The notes below the pieces were generated by a model. The model worked only from the letters and a program-made list of their open reading frames with translations, was not told the DNA's origin and did not search any database. Shown here piece by piece: positions 1 to 7,792 of a stretch of DNA of 64,000 bases. The first letter of the stretch is position 1. Each line of letters begins with the position of its first letter. Made by a program: the position numbers and the translations under genes. This DNA comes from Streptomyces sp. V3I7. Its GTDB lineage: Bacteria; Actinomycetota; Actinomycetes; Streptomycetales; Streptomycetaceae. The DNA lies in NCBI RefSeq assembly GCF_030817495.1, contig NZ_JAUSZK010000001.1, positions 5,125,001 through 5,189,000 of the forward strand, in the 5' to 3' direction.

Positions 1-2
1 CC

Positions 3-797
3 CAGTGGCGGCGGGAGGCCGCCGATCCGGGGAAGGTGCCCGAGTACGACGACATCGACGAGAAGGGCGCCGCCGCGCTGATCGACGGGCTCCTCGCGCG
101 CGGGCAGGGCCTCACGCTCGGCGCCGAGGCGGCTCACGAGCTGCTCGGCATGTACGGCATCCAGGTCCGTCGCGCGCTGCCCGCCCCGACCCCCGACGCC
201 GCCGCCGAGGCCGCCCGCAGGCTCGGCTACCCCGTCGTCCTCAAGGCCACCGCCCCGCACCTGCGTCACCGCGCCGACCTGGGCGGCGTACGCCTGGACC
301 TGTCGAACGAGGAGCAACTGCGCCGGGCGTACGCCGAGTTGACCGAGCTGTTCGGCAAGCCGCAGGAGCTGCGGCCGGTGGTACAGGCGATGGCGCCCAG
401 GGGCGTGGACACGGTCGTACGGGCCGTCATCGATCCGGCGGCCGGAGCCGTGCTGTCCTTCGGGCTGGCCGGGGCCGCCTCGCAACTGCTCGGCGACATG
501 GCGCACCGGCTCGTCCCGGTCACCGACCGCGAGGCGACCTCGCTGGTGCGCTCGATCCGGACGGCACCGCTCCTGTTCGGCTGGCGCGGCTCGACACCGG
601 TCGACACCCCCGCGCTGGAGGAGCTGCTGCTACGGGTGTCCCGTCTGGTCGACGACCATCCCGAAGTGGTCGCGGTCACCCTGGAACCGGTCGTCGTCGC
701 CGAACACGGCCTGAGCGTCCTCGGCGCGACCGTCCGCCTCGCACCACCGCCGGCCCGCGACGACCAACAGGGGCCGCGCAGGTTGCCGGCGTACTAG
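3..797 (+). CDS. Acyl-CoA ligase/GNAT (Pat-type) protein, C-terminal ATP-grasp part
   Basis: This is the 3' end of a gene that enters the window in frame from the left. The visible 264 or so residues form an ATP-grasp fold of the NDP-forming acyl-CoA synthetase type, with the nucleotide-binding stretch GYPVVLKATAPHLRHRADLGG near the left and a C-terminal EELLLRVSRLVDDHPEV segment. In actinobacteria this domain usually ends the bifunctional GNAT acetyltransferase/acetate-CoA ligase proteins related to the protein acetyltransferase Pat, which are controlled by cyclic nucleotides or small molecules. The GNAT and CoA-binding domains lie outside the window, so the exact subtype is inferred. It stops at 797 and is followed by an independent gene. 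Confidence 0.75.
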   Translation, partial: QWRREAADPGKVPEYDDIDEKGAAALIDGLLARGQGLTLGAEAAHELLGMYGIQVRRALPAPTPDAAAEAARRLGYPVVLKATAPHLRHRADLGGVRLDLSNEEQLRRAYAELTELFGKPQELRPVVQAMAPRGVDTVVRAVIDPAAGAVLSFGLAGAASQLLGDMAHRLVPVTDREATSLVRSIRTAPLLFGWRGSTPVDTPALEELLLRVSRLVDDHPEVVAVTLEPVVVAEHGLSVLGATVRLAPPPARDDQQGPRRLPAY

Positions 798-888
798 CCG
801 ACGTACCAGCTGCCGGTCGTTCGCGCCGGAGGCGCCCGGTGCCCGCGACTGGCCCGGAGCGCCCTGGCCCACCGATAGGATGGGGGTC

Positions 889-1476
889 ATGGCCAAGACC
901 AGTACGACGACCCAGGGGCTGCGTGCCGCGATCGAGCGCAGCGGCTATTACCCGGCTCTCGTGGCCGAGGCGGTGGAGGCCGCCGTCGGCGGCGAGTCCA
1001 TCCAGTCGTACCTGGTCCATCAGGAGACGACGTTCGACCAGAACGAGGTGCGGCGGCACGTGACCGTGCTGGTCCTCACCGGCACCCGGTTCATCGTGAG
1101 CCACACCGACGAGCAGGGCGCCGACGCCACGTCCCCGACGCCGTACGCGACGACGTCCACGGAGTCGGTGAAGATCGGCCGGATCTCGTCCGTCGTGGTC
1201 AGCCGCGTCGTCGCCAACCCGGAGCACTACGCGCCGGGCACGCTGCCCCGCGAGGTCGTGCTGACGATCGGCTGGGGCGCCGTCTCGCGCATCGACCTGG
1301 AGCCCGCCGCCTGCGGCGACCCCAACTGTGACGCCGACCACGGCTACACCGGCAACTCGACGGCGGACGACCTGAGCCTGCGCGTCAGCGAGGCGGGCGA
1401 CGGCCCGGAGACGGTGCGTCAGGCGCTCGCCTTCGCGCAGGCCATCTCCGAGGCGACCGCGGACCCCACCCGCTGA
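889..1476 (+). CDS. DUF5998 family protein
   Basis: A 195-residue soluble protein of unknown function that I recognise as the actinobacterial DUF5998 family. It has a helical N-terminus (TTTQGLRAAIERSGYYP), a beta-rich core and a conserved CGDPNCDADHGY segment near residue 145 whose two cysteines could bind a metal. I chose the ATG at 889 because GGGGG lies just before it; an in-frame ATG at 880 would use that same stretch as coding. Its stop codon overlaps the ATG of the next gene by one base (TGATG), so the two are almost certainly translationally coupled and may act together. Confidence 0.75.
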   Translation: MAKTSTTTQGLRAAIERSGYYPALVAEAVEAAVGGESIQSYLVHQETTFDQNEVRRHVTVLVLTGTRFIVSHTDEQGADATSPTPYATTSTESVKIGRISSVVVSRVVANPEHYAPGTLPREVVLTIGWGAVSRIDLEPAACGDPNCDADHGYTGNSTADDLSLRVSEAGDGPETVRQALAFAQAISEATADPTR

Positions 1477-2666
1477 TGGTCCAGCCCGCCGCCTGGGACG
1501 AACCCGAACCCCTGGGCCTCGACACCGCGCCCGTGCCCGAGTACGGCACCGGCTCGCTCGCCGACCTGCTGCCGACCCTGGCCGCCGGCATGGCCGTACC
1601 CGGCATGACCGCCGCGATCCCGGAACTGACCCCGGCCGACCGCAACTGCGTCTTCCTGATCGACGGCCTCGGCTGGGAGCAACTGCGCGCGCACCCGGAG
1701 GACGCCCCCTTCCTGACCTCGCTGCTCGCGAGCTCGCGCGGTGGTACCGGCCGCCCGCTCACCGCCGGCTACCCGGCGACCACCGCCACCTCGCTCGCCT
1801 CCGTCGGCACCGGCCTGCCGCCCGGCGCGCACGGCCTGCCCGGCTACACGGTCCGCAACCCCGCCACCGGCGCGCTGATGAACCAGCTCCGCTGGCAGCC
1901 GTGGACCGACCCGCACACCTGGCAGCCGTACCCCACCGTCTTCGAGCTGGCCGAGCAGGCGGGCGTGCACGCCGCGCAGGTCTCCTCGCCCACCTTCGCG
2001 AGCACCCCGCTGACCAAGGTCGCGCTCAGCGGCGGAACGTTCCTCGGACGGCTGACCGGCGAGGACCGCATGGACGTCGCGGCCCGGCAACTGGCCGCCG
2101 CCGACCGCGCGTTGGTCTACACGTACTACGCCGAGCTGGACGGCGCGGGCCACCGCTACGGCGTTGCCTCCGACACCTGGCGCGGCCAGCTCATGTACGT
2201 CGACCGGCTCGTCCAGCGCCTGGCCGAACAGCTCCCGCCGCGCAGCGCGCTCTACGTCACCGCCGACCACGGCATGATCGACGTGCCCTTCGACGAGGAG
2301 CACCGCATCGACTTCGACACCGACTGGGAGCTGCGCGCAGGCGTCGCCCTGCTCGGCGGCGAGGGCCGCGCACGCCACGTCTACGCCGTGCCGGGCGCCG
2401 AGAACGATGTCCTGACCTGCTGGCGCGAGGTGCTCGGCGAGCAGTTCTGGGTGGCGTCGCGGGACGAGGCCATCGCGGCGGGGTGGTTCGGCCCGAAGGT
2501 CGACGAGCGGGTGTACGCCCGCATCGGCGACGTGGTCGCGGCCGCCCACGACGACGTCCTGATCACGGCCTCCGAACGGGAGCCGAAGGAGTCACTGATG
2601 GTCGGCAACCACGGCTCGATGACGCCGGCCGAGCAACTCGTACCGCTGCTCGAAGTACGCTCCTGA
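1476..2666 (+). CDS. Alkaline phosphatase superfamily protein (nucleotide pyrophosphatase/phosphodiesterase type)
   Basis: A 396-residue enzyme of the alkaline phosphatase superfamily. Metal-binding and catalytic signatures are seen in order: FLIDGLGWEQL (Asp ligand), PATTATSLAS (nucleophilic Thr region), YYAELDGAGHRYG (Asp/His ligands), TADHGMIDVP and GNHGSMTP (Asp-His and His ligands). The family hydrolyses phosphodiester or pyrophosphate bonds using two zinc ions; the substrate here is unknown. There is no signal peptide, so it is probably cytoplasmic. It starts on the stop codon of the DUF5998 gene, which suggests a two-gene unit followed, 59 bp later, by thymidine kinase. Confidence 0.85.
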   Translation: MVQPAAWDEPEPLGLDTAPVPEYGTGSLADLLPTLAAGMAVPGMTAAIPELTPADRNCVFLIDGLGWEQLRAHPEDAPFLTSLLASSRGGTGRPLTAGYPATTATSLASVGTGLPPGAHGLPGYTVRNPATGALMNQLRWQPWTDPHTWQPYPTVFELAEQAGVHAAQVSSPTFASTPLTKVALSGGTFLGRLTGEDRMDVAARQLAAADRALVYTYYAELDGAGHRYGVASDTWRGQLMYVDRLVQRLAEQLPPRSALYVTADHGMIDVPFDEEHRIDFDTDWELRAGVALLGGEGRARHVYAVPGAENDVLTCWREVLGEQFWVASRDEAIAAGWFGPKVDERVYARIGDVVAAAHDDVLITASEREPKESLMVGNHGSMTPAEQLVPLLEVRS

Positions 2667-2725
2667 CCCCCCTCGACGACCCACCCCAGAGACCCACGAC
2701 CTCGCCGAAAGGTGCTCACCCTCCC

Positions 2726-3367
2726 ATGCCCGAGCTGGTGTTCTTCTCCGGAACGATGGACTGCGGGAAGTCGACGCTGGCTCTCCAGATCGAGCACAAC
2801 CGCTCGGCGCGCGGCCTGGCCGGCCTCATCTTCACCCGCGACGACCGCGCCGGCGAGGGCAAGCTGTCCTCCCGCCTCGGCCTGGTCACCGACGCGGTCG
2901 AGGTCGAGGACGCCCAGGACCTGTACGCGTACATCGTCGAGCACCTCTCGCAGGGCGGCCGCGCGGACTACGTGATCGCGGACGAGGCGCAGTTCCTGGC
3001 GCCGGAGCAGATAGACCAACTCGCGCGCGTCGTCGACGACCTCGAGATAGACGTCTACGCCTTCGGCATCACCACCGACTTCCGCTCCAAGCTGTTCCCC
3101 GGCTCGCAGCGGCTGGTGGAGCTGGCCGACCGGGTCGAGGTGCTCCAGGTCGAGGCCCTGTGCTGGTGCGGCGCCCGCGCCACGCACAACGCCCGCACGG
3201 TCGGCGGCGAGATGGTCGTCGAGGGCGCCCAGGTCGTCGTCGGCGACGTCAACCGCATGGGCGGCGAGGTCGGCTACGAGGTGCTGTGCCGCCGCCACCA
3301 CCGCCGCCGCATGACGGCGGCGACGTCACGCGCGGCGGCACTGTCGCCGGACGTGCTGCCGGTCTAG
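2726..3367 (+). CDS. tdk: Thymidine kinase
   Basis: A 213-residue type II thymidine kinase, which phosphorylates thymidine with ATP in nucleotide salvage. The Walker A loop is at the N-terminus (SGTMDCGKST, about residues 7-16), a Walker B-like VIADEAQFL follows near residue 85, and the C-terminal half has the zinc-binding elements ALCWCGARATHNAR and VLCRRHH plus the lasso segment GGEMVVEGAQVVVGD. Length fits the family (about 200 residues). The ATG at 2726 follows a GAAAGG ribosome-binding site. A hairpin just downstream ends the unit. Confidence 0.93.
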   Translation: MPELVFFSGTMDCGKSTLALQIEHNRSARGLAGLIFTRDDRAGEGKLSSRLGLVTDAVEVEDAQDLYAYIVEHLSQGGRADYVIADEAQFLAPEQIDQLARVVDDLEIDVYAFGITTDFRSKLFPGSQRLVELADRVEVLQVEALCWCGARATHNARTVGGEMVVEGAQVVVGDVNRMGGEVGYEVLCRRHHRRRMTAATSRAAALSPDVLPV

Positions 3368-3371
3368 GACG

Positions 3372-3395
3372 TCCCGGGCGGGACTCCGCCCGGGA
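3372..3395 (+). terminator. Rho-independent-like hairpin after tdk
   Basis: A perfect 10-bp stem (TCCCGGGCGG at 3372-3381 with CCGCCCGGGA at 3386-3395) around the loop GACT lies five bases after the tdk stop. There is no U-tract, as is usual for Streptomyces terminators. Confidence 0.6.
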
Positions 3396-3465
3396 ATCCG
3401 ACTCAGCGTCCCTTCGGGAATCCCGCTCAGCGCCCCTCTGGAATTCCGCTCAGCGCCCCCTCTGG
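3393..3465. repeat. Degenerate direct repeat of about 24 bp (three copies)
   Basis: The unit GGAATCC(G/C)(A/G)CTCAGCG(T/C)CCC recurs at about 3393, 3417 and 3441. The third copy runs into the 3' end of the convergent VOC gene, so the last coding codons of that gene have been copied into the spacer. Confidence 0.6.
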
Positions 3466-4259
3466 ATCACCGAGAACCGCGCCCCCTCCGGATCCTCCAC
3501 CGTCGCCACCCGCCCCCGCTCGCTGTCGCGGGCCGGTGTCAGCACCCGGCCGCCCAGGCCCAGGACCCGGCGCAGCGCTTCGTCCGTGTCGGCGACCTCG
3601 AAGTACGTCATCCAGTGCGGCCCCCGCTCCCGCGGCAGGCCGCGGCCCAGGCCGTGGATGCCGATGACCGGGCTGCCCGCAAGGTGCAGGGTCACGTAGT
3701 CGAGCTCGGCCGAGACCGCCGGCTCCTGCTCGTAGGCGAACAGGGTGGCGTAGAACTTGGCGACGGTCACCGTCTCGAAGGTGAGCAGCTCGTTCCAGGC
3801 GGGGGTGCCGGGCACACCGGTGACGGTCGCGCCGACGTGCTGTGCCGCCTGCCAGATGCCGAACACGGCGCCCGAGGGGTCGGAGGCGAGCGCGAGACGG
3901 CCCGACTCGGCCGCGTCGAGGGGGCCGACGCCGACCGTGCCGCCGCACAGCCGGACCGTGTCGGCGGTGCGGTCCACGTCGTCCGAGGCGAGGTAGGGCG
4001 TCCAGGCGACCGGGAGATCGCGGTCCGGGGGCAGCTGGCCGATCCCGGCCACCTCCTGCCCGTCCAGCAGCGCCCGGACACAGGGCCCGAGTTGCCGGGG
4101 CCCGGGCTCCAACTCCCAGCCGAACAGGGCCCCGTAGAACTCCTCGGTCGCGGCAAGCGAATGCACCATCAGACTCACCCAGCAGGGTGTGCCGGGCGTG
4201 CGCCCGGCGCGCCCGGCTCTGTTCGGGCCGTCCGACCCCCGTGCCTCGGTCATCGTCAC
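3450..4259 (-). CDS. VOC family (glyoxalase/bleomycin-resistance-like) two-domain protein
   Basis: A 269-residue protein with two tandem vicinal-oxygen-chelate modules. The first begins with CWVSLMVHSLAATEEFYGAL (residues about 26-45) and ends with DPSGAVFGIWQ; the second begins WNELLTFETVTVAKFYATL and ends VEDPEGARFSVIQ. The family includes glyoxalases, dioxygenases and drug-binding proteins; catalytic metal ligands cannot be assigned with confidence, so the role is open. Such two-module proteins are abundant in Streptomyces. It is convergent with tdk, and its 3' end is part of a short repeat array. Confidence 0.85.
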   Translation of the reverse strand: MTMTEARGSDGPNRAGRAGRTPGTPCWVSLMVHSLAATEEFYGALFGWELEPGPRQLGPCVRALLDGQEVAGIGQLPPDRDLPVAWTPYLASDDVDRTADTVRLCGGTVGVGPLDAAESGRLALASDPSGAVFGIWQAAQHVGATVTGVPGTPAWNELLTFETVTVAKFYATLFAYEQEPAVSAELDYVTLHLAGSPVIGIHGLGRGLPRERGPHWMTYFEVADTDEALRRVLGLGGRVLTPARDSERGRVATVEDPEGARFSVIQRGR

Positions 4260-4574
4260 TCTCTCCCCGGCCGCCCGGCGGTGGCCGTGTCACTTCCGCT
4301 CTGCGGACCGGTGTGCAGCCGCCGCGTGCACGCTCCGTGCCGATGCTCGCACCCTCCGACAGGGCGCACGTTCCGGCCGCGCCACTGCTCGGCGGTACCG
4401 CCGCAAGAGTGTCCCCATCGTTGACTTGGGCCCGTTCCCGGGCGAATGCCTCGGGAGGTCGTCGCGGGCAGCACAGCATGTGCCCGATCCCGTACGCCGC
4501 GTGATCGAGCGTGGCCGAGCGGCAGAGTATCCGTACCTGGACGATGCGGCCACCCCTGGCGTATGGATGGGGCC
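4260..4574. other. Intergenic region between divergent VOC and sulfurtransferase genes
   Basis: These 315 bp hold the promoters of two divergent genes. The short inverted segment GGGCCCGTTCCCGGGC lies near 4428. No RNA gene or convincing ORF is seen; longer open frames here have no ribosome-binding site and no recognisable domains. Confidence 0.4.
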
Positions 4575-5429
4575 ATGAACGACGCCATCATCACCGCGAC
4601 GCGACTCGCCACCGACCTCGCGGGAGACCGTCCGCCCGTGCTGCTCGACGTCCGCTGGCAGCTGAGCCTGCCCACGCCGGGCAGCAGCGCGGACTTCGAC
4701 GGACGGGCCGAGTACGCGGACGGGCACCTGCCCGGCGCCGTCTTCGTCGACCTGGACAAGGAGCTGGCCTCGGCCCTGGGCGCGCGCGGCCGTCATCCGC
4801 TGCCCGACCTGGCCGAGTTCGGCACCGCCATGCGCCGCGCGGGCGTGTCGGCGGACCGGCCGGTCGTCGTGTACGACGGCGGCCTGGGCTGGGCCGCGGC
4901 CCGCGCCTGGTGGCTGCTGCGCTGGACGGGCCACCCGGACGTCCGGGTCTTGGACGGTGGACTGGCCGCCTGGGACGGGCCGTTGTCGACGGAGGTGACC
5001 GTGCCGGCCGAGGGTGACTTCGAGCCCGCGCCGGGCGGGGCGGGGCTGCTCGACGCGGACGGGGCCGCCGCGCTGGCCCGTACCGGAGTGCTGTTCGACG
5101 CCCGCGCGGGGGAGCGGTACCGGGGCGAGGTCGAGCCGATCGACCGGGTCGGCGGGCACATCCCGGGCGCGGTGTCCGCGCCGACGAACGAGAGCGTCGG
5201 GCCGGACGGGCGCTTCCTGCCCGCGGCGGAGCTGAGGGACCGGTTCACGCGGCTCGGCGCGAACGACGCGGAGCAGGTCGGCGTGTACTGCGGATCGGGT
5301 GTCTCGGCCGCCCATGAGGTCCTTGCGCTCGCGATCGCGGGCATCCCGGCGGCGCTGTACGCGGGTTCGTGGTCGGAGTGGTCGGCGGACCCGTCCCGGC
5401 CGGTCGCCGTCGGGCCCGATCCTCAGTAG
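4575..5429 (+). CDS. Sulfurtransferase (3-mercaptopyruvate sulfurtransferase/rhodanese, two domains)
   Basis: A 284-residue tandem-rhodanese protein. The inactive N-terminal rhodanese domain carries YADGHLPGAVFVDLDKEL; the C-terminal domain has the linker GGHIPGAVSAPTNE and the active-site loop YCGSGVSAAH with the persulfide-forming cysteine at about residue 239. A CGSGV(S/T)A loop is typical of 3-mercaptopyruvate sulfurtransferases, while thiosulfate sulfurtransferases more often have CRKGVT, so the former is preferred. It moves sulfane sulfur to thiol or cyanide acceptors. The ATG at 4575 follows GGATGGGGCC. It is convergent with sepH across a bidirectional terminator. Confidence 0.87.
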   Translation: MNDAIITATRLATDLAGDRPPVLLDVRWQLSLPTPGSSADFDGRAEYADGHLPGAVFVDLDKELASALGARGRHPLPDLAEFGTAMRRAGVSADRPVVVYDGGLGWAAARAWWLLRWTGHPDVRVLDGGLAAWDGPLSTEVTVPAEGDFEPAPGGAGLLDADGAAALARTGVLFDARAGERYRGEVEPIDRVGGHIPGAVSAPTNESVGPDGRFLPAAELRDRFTRLGANDAEQVGVYCGSGVSAAHEVLALAIAGIPAALYAGSWSEWSADPSRPVAVGPDPQ

Positions 5430-5460
5430 CCCGGTCTTCGGCAGCCCGATCCTCAGTAGG
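5415..5460. repeat. 30-bp-spaced direct repeat at the sulfurtransferase 3' end
   Basis: The 16-mer GCCCGATCCTCAGTAG occurs at 5415-5430, where it holds the sulfurtransferase stop codon, and again at 5445-5460 after the partial unit CCCGGTCTTCGGCA. This looks like a local duplication of the gene end. Confidence 0.7.
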
Positions 5461-5482
5461 GGTTACGCCTCATCAGCCGGAC

Positions 5483-5508
5483 GTGGGGGCTCGCTCCCGA
5501 GCCCCCAC
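5483..5508. terminator. Bidirectional terminator hairpin
   Basis: An 11-bp perfect stem (GTGGGGGCTCG at 5483-5493, CGAGCCCCCAC at 5498-5508) lies between the convergent 3' ends of the sulfurtransferase gene and sepH. Confidence 0.7.
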
Positions 5509-5521
5509 TCCGTACGGCTGC

Positions 5522-6553
5522 CTACTCCTGCTTCTTGCGGCGCGTCCCGAAGACGATCTCGTCCCAGCTGGGCACGGCCGCCCGGCGTCCGGGACGGACC
5601 CCGTCGGCCTCCGCCTGACGGTCGGTGGCGCCGATGAGCCGGTCGCGGTGGCTGGCGACCGAGCGCGGCATGAGCACGTCGGCGTAGGCGGAACCGGCCG
5701 AGGCCGCCGGAGCGGGAGGCTCCTCCTCCGTGGCTTCGGACTCGGGCTCCTCGGGGGAGTCCACCGGACGTTCCGGAACCACCAGGTCACCCCGGAAGCT
5801 CGGCACCGCCTCCAGCAGGCTGGTCAGCGAGTCGCGCTCGCCGGTCGTCTCCTCGTCCGGTTCGGACGCCTGCGCCGGCAGGTTCGGCCGCTCCCGGTCC
5901 AGGGTTCGGTCCGTCGTGCGTTCGCGCGGCAGGCGGGCGATGCGGGGGACGAACGGGAAGCTCGGCTCCGGTGCGGCGAGATCGTCGGACTCGCCGATCA
6001 GCGAGCGCGCCTCGTCGTCGACGGCCTGGACGAGCCGCCGGGGCGGGTCGTACGTCCAGCTCGCCGAGTGCGGTTCGCCCGCGACCCGGTAGACGAGCAG
6101 CACCTCCCAGGTGCCGTCGTCGCGGCGCCAGGAATCCCACTGCACGGTGTCCTTCTCGGCGCCGCGCAGCAGCAGCCGCTCCTGGACGGTCTCGCCCAGC
6201 GGGGGACCGGAGTTCTCGCCGGGTCTGCGGACCGGGGTCTTGCGGGCCCGCTCCGCCATGAAGGCGCGCTCGGCGAGCACCGGGCCCTCGAACCGGCGTA
6301 CGCGGTCGACGGAGATGCCGGCGAGCTGGGCGACCTCTTCCGCGGTGGCACCCGCGCGTATACGGGCCTGGATGTCGCGGGGGCGGAGATGGCTCTCCAC
6401 CTCGATCTCGATCTGACCGAGGCGGGGGCGGTCGCCGCGTACGGCGGCGCGCAGCCGTTCGTCGATGGGGAGGGTGTACTCCGTGGAGTCGGCAGCCTTC
6501 AGCACCAGCCGTGTGCCGTCATTCGAGACGGCCACGACACGCAGTTCGGGCAT
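5522..6553 (-). CDS. sepH: Septation protein SepH
   Basis: A 343-residue protein matching SepH, the actinobacterial divisome protein that binds FtsZ and promotes its assembly during septation. The N-terminal DUF3071 domain (MPELRVVAVSNDGTRLVL to about residue 160) contains a helix-turn-helix-like stretch EEVAQLAGISVDRVRRFEG. A long acidic, proline-rich linker follows, and the C-terminus ends with the conserved VPSWDEIVFGTRR motif and a basic tail. I chose the ATG giving MPELRVV because homologues start there and GGGAGG precedes it; a GTG 29 codons upstream also keeps the frame. Its neighbourhood matches the S. coelicolor sepH (SCO5855) region as I remember it. Confidence 0.92.
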   Translation of the reverse strand: MPELRVVAVSNDGTRLVLKAADSTEYTLPIDERLRAAVRGDRPRLGQIEIEVESHLRPRDIQARIRAGATAEEVAQLAGISVDRVRRFEGPVLAERAFMAERARKTPVRRPGENSGPPLGETVQERLLLRGAEKDTVQWDSWRRDDGTWEVLLVYRVAGEPHSASWTYDPPRRLVQAVDDEARSLIGESDDLAAPEPSFPFVPRIARLPRERTTDRTLDRERPNLPAQASEPDEETTGERDSLTSLLEAVPSFRGDLVVPERPVDSPEEPESEATEEEPPAPAASAGSAYADVLMPRSVASHRDRLIGATDRQAEADGVRPGRRAAVPSWDEIVFGTRRKKQE

Positions 6554-7024
6554 GGGGACCTCCCGGGTGGTGCCTGCCGACGTCACGTGCGTCGCTGCTT
6601 CCGCTAGTCGAGTGTGGCCTGCCCGGGTGCAGCCTGCCACAACCTTGCCGAGTTGCCCGGCGTGTCGGGCACGGGCCCTGGGTCGCCGTTATGGCACGGT
6701 TACCTATTCGCAACGCTAAGTGACCAACTCCGTCACCCTGTGCAACAAGCCCCCTCCCGGCGGTCCAGCAAGGGCGCGGGCGCCCTGGCGGGAGGCCGAG
6801 CCCAGGGCTCGAAACAGTACTCCATTTGGGCCACGTGCGTGGATTGGCGCGCCGCCCAACTTCTGGCAAGGGGTGCGACTTGGCCGCGTGGTACCCCGTT
6901 TGCGCGATGACGAACGTGGCGTACTTCACGTAATCGTCAGAAACGGAACTAAGGGTTTCGTTCGTACGTCCCTTTCTCGTGCAGTGGACCCATCAAGGAC
7001 GGGAAAGGCAGGCAAGGTACGGGA
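6554..7024. other. 470-bp intergenic region upstream of sepH and the next gene
   Basis: This spacer holds the divergent promoters. Near its right end (about 6940-6990) is GGAACT followed 16 bp later by CGTCC, a possible ECF-sigma-type promoter, within the partly symmetrical GAAACGGAACTAAGGGTTTC stretch. No tRNA or small ORF with a good ribosome-binding site was seen. Confidence 0.35.
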
Positions 7025-7792
7025 ATGAGCGCAAGGCCCGATGCCAAGAGGAAGCGGCGGATCGATCTGAGCGTCGCTCAGGTCGCGAGCACCGCGCTGG
7101 GCGCGGTCGGGGCGGCCAAGCTCGCCTCCAGCTTCGGCGTCTACGGCACGATTCTCGGTGCCGGCGTCGTCAGCGTCCTTGCCACCTGCGGAGGTTCCGT
7201 CCTGCAGGCCGTCTTCCGGCGCACCGGTGAGCAGATCCGCGAGGCGGCCGTCTCCACCCGGTCGACGAGGCAGAAGCCGGAGCAGGGTTCCCGGGCCGTC
7301 GACGAGTTCACGGGCGGCACCGTCTACCGCGCGCGGGTCCGCAGCTGGCGCCGCCCGGTGCTGGCCGCCGCCGTCGTCTTCGGGGTCACCATGGCCGGAA
7401 TCACCGTCTACGAGCTGGCGTCCGGCGACAGCTTCAGCGGCGGCACGGGCACCACGGTCAGCAACGCCGTCACCGGTCACTCCCAGCGGGCGACCAAGTC
7501 CCCCGACAGCGAGCCGGGTTGGTCGCCCACGCCGACCACGTCGTCGTCGGGCGGCGGCACCTCCTCGGGCGGTGCCGCGTCCGGCGAGACCCCTCAGGGC
7601 ACCACTCCTTCGAGCGGCGCACCGACGGACCGTTCGACGACGTCCGGTCCGGCGACGCCCGAGCCGCGTACGTCGAAGGCAAGCGGAACCCCGGCCCCCG
7701 CGCCCAGCGGATCGGTCACGGCCCCAGCACCCTCCGCAGATAGCGGTTCCCGAACCGCCTCTCCGGATCCAGTCGTTCCCTCACTGCCGTGA
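7025..7792 (+). CDS. Membrane protein with Ser/Thr/Pro-rich extracytoplasmic tail
   Basis: A 255-residue protein I do not recognise by function. A basic N-terminus (KRKRR) precedes a Gly/Ala-rich hydrophobic stretch at residues about 20-65 (VASTALGAVGAAKLASSFG). A clear membrane helix follows at about 115-137 (VLAAAVVFGVTMAGITVYEL). The remaining 110 residues are a disordered Ser/Thr/Pro/Gly tail of the kind that spans the cell wall. The GTACGGGAATG start context has only a weak ribosome-binding site. Its last 77 bases overlap, tail to tail, the end of the lactone oxidase gene on the other strand. Confidence 0.7.
   Translation: MSARPDAKRKRRIDLSVAQVASTALGAVGAAKLASSFGVYGTILGAGVVSVLATCGGSVLQAVFRRTGEQIREAAVSTRSTRQKPEQGSRAVDEFTGGTVYRARVRSWRRPVLAAAVVFGVTMAGITVYELASGDSFSGGTGTTVSNAVTGHSQRATKSPDSEPGWSPTPTTSSSGGGTSSGGAASGETPQGTTPSSGAPTDRSTTSGPATPEPRTSKASGTPAPAPSGSVTAPAPSADSGSRTASPDPVVPSLP

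Noticed and set aside
5..1063. Long open frame with an Arg-rich translation at the left edge
   Set aside because: It is the out-of-frame reading of the acyl-CoA ligase end; composition is Arg/Gly/Ala only, with no domain, as expected from GC-rich DNA.
6554..7024. Possible tRNA or structured RNA in the 470-bp spacer
   Set aside because: No cloverleaf or T-loop sequence could be formed by eye.
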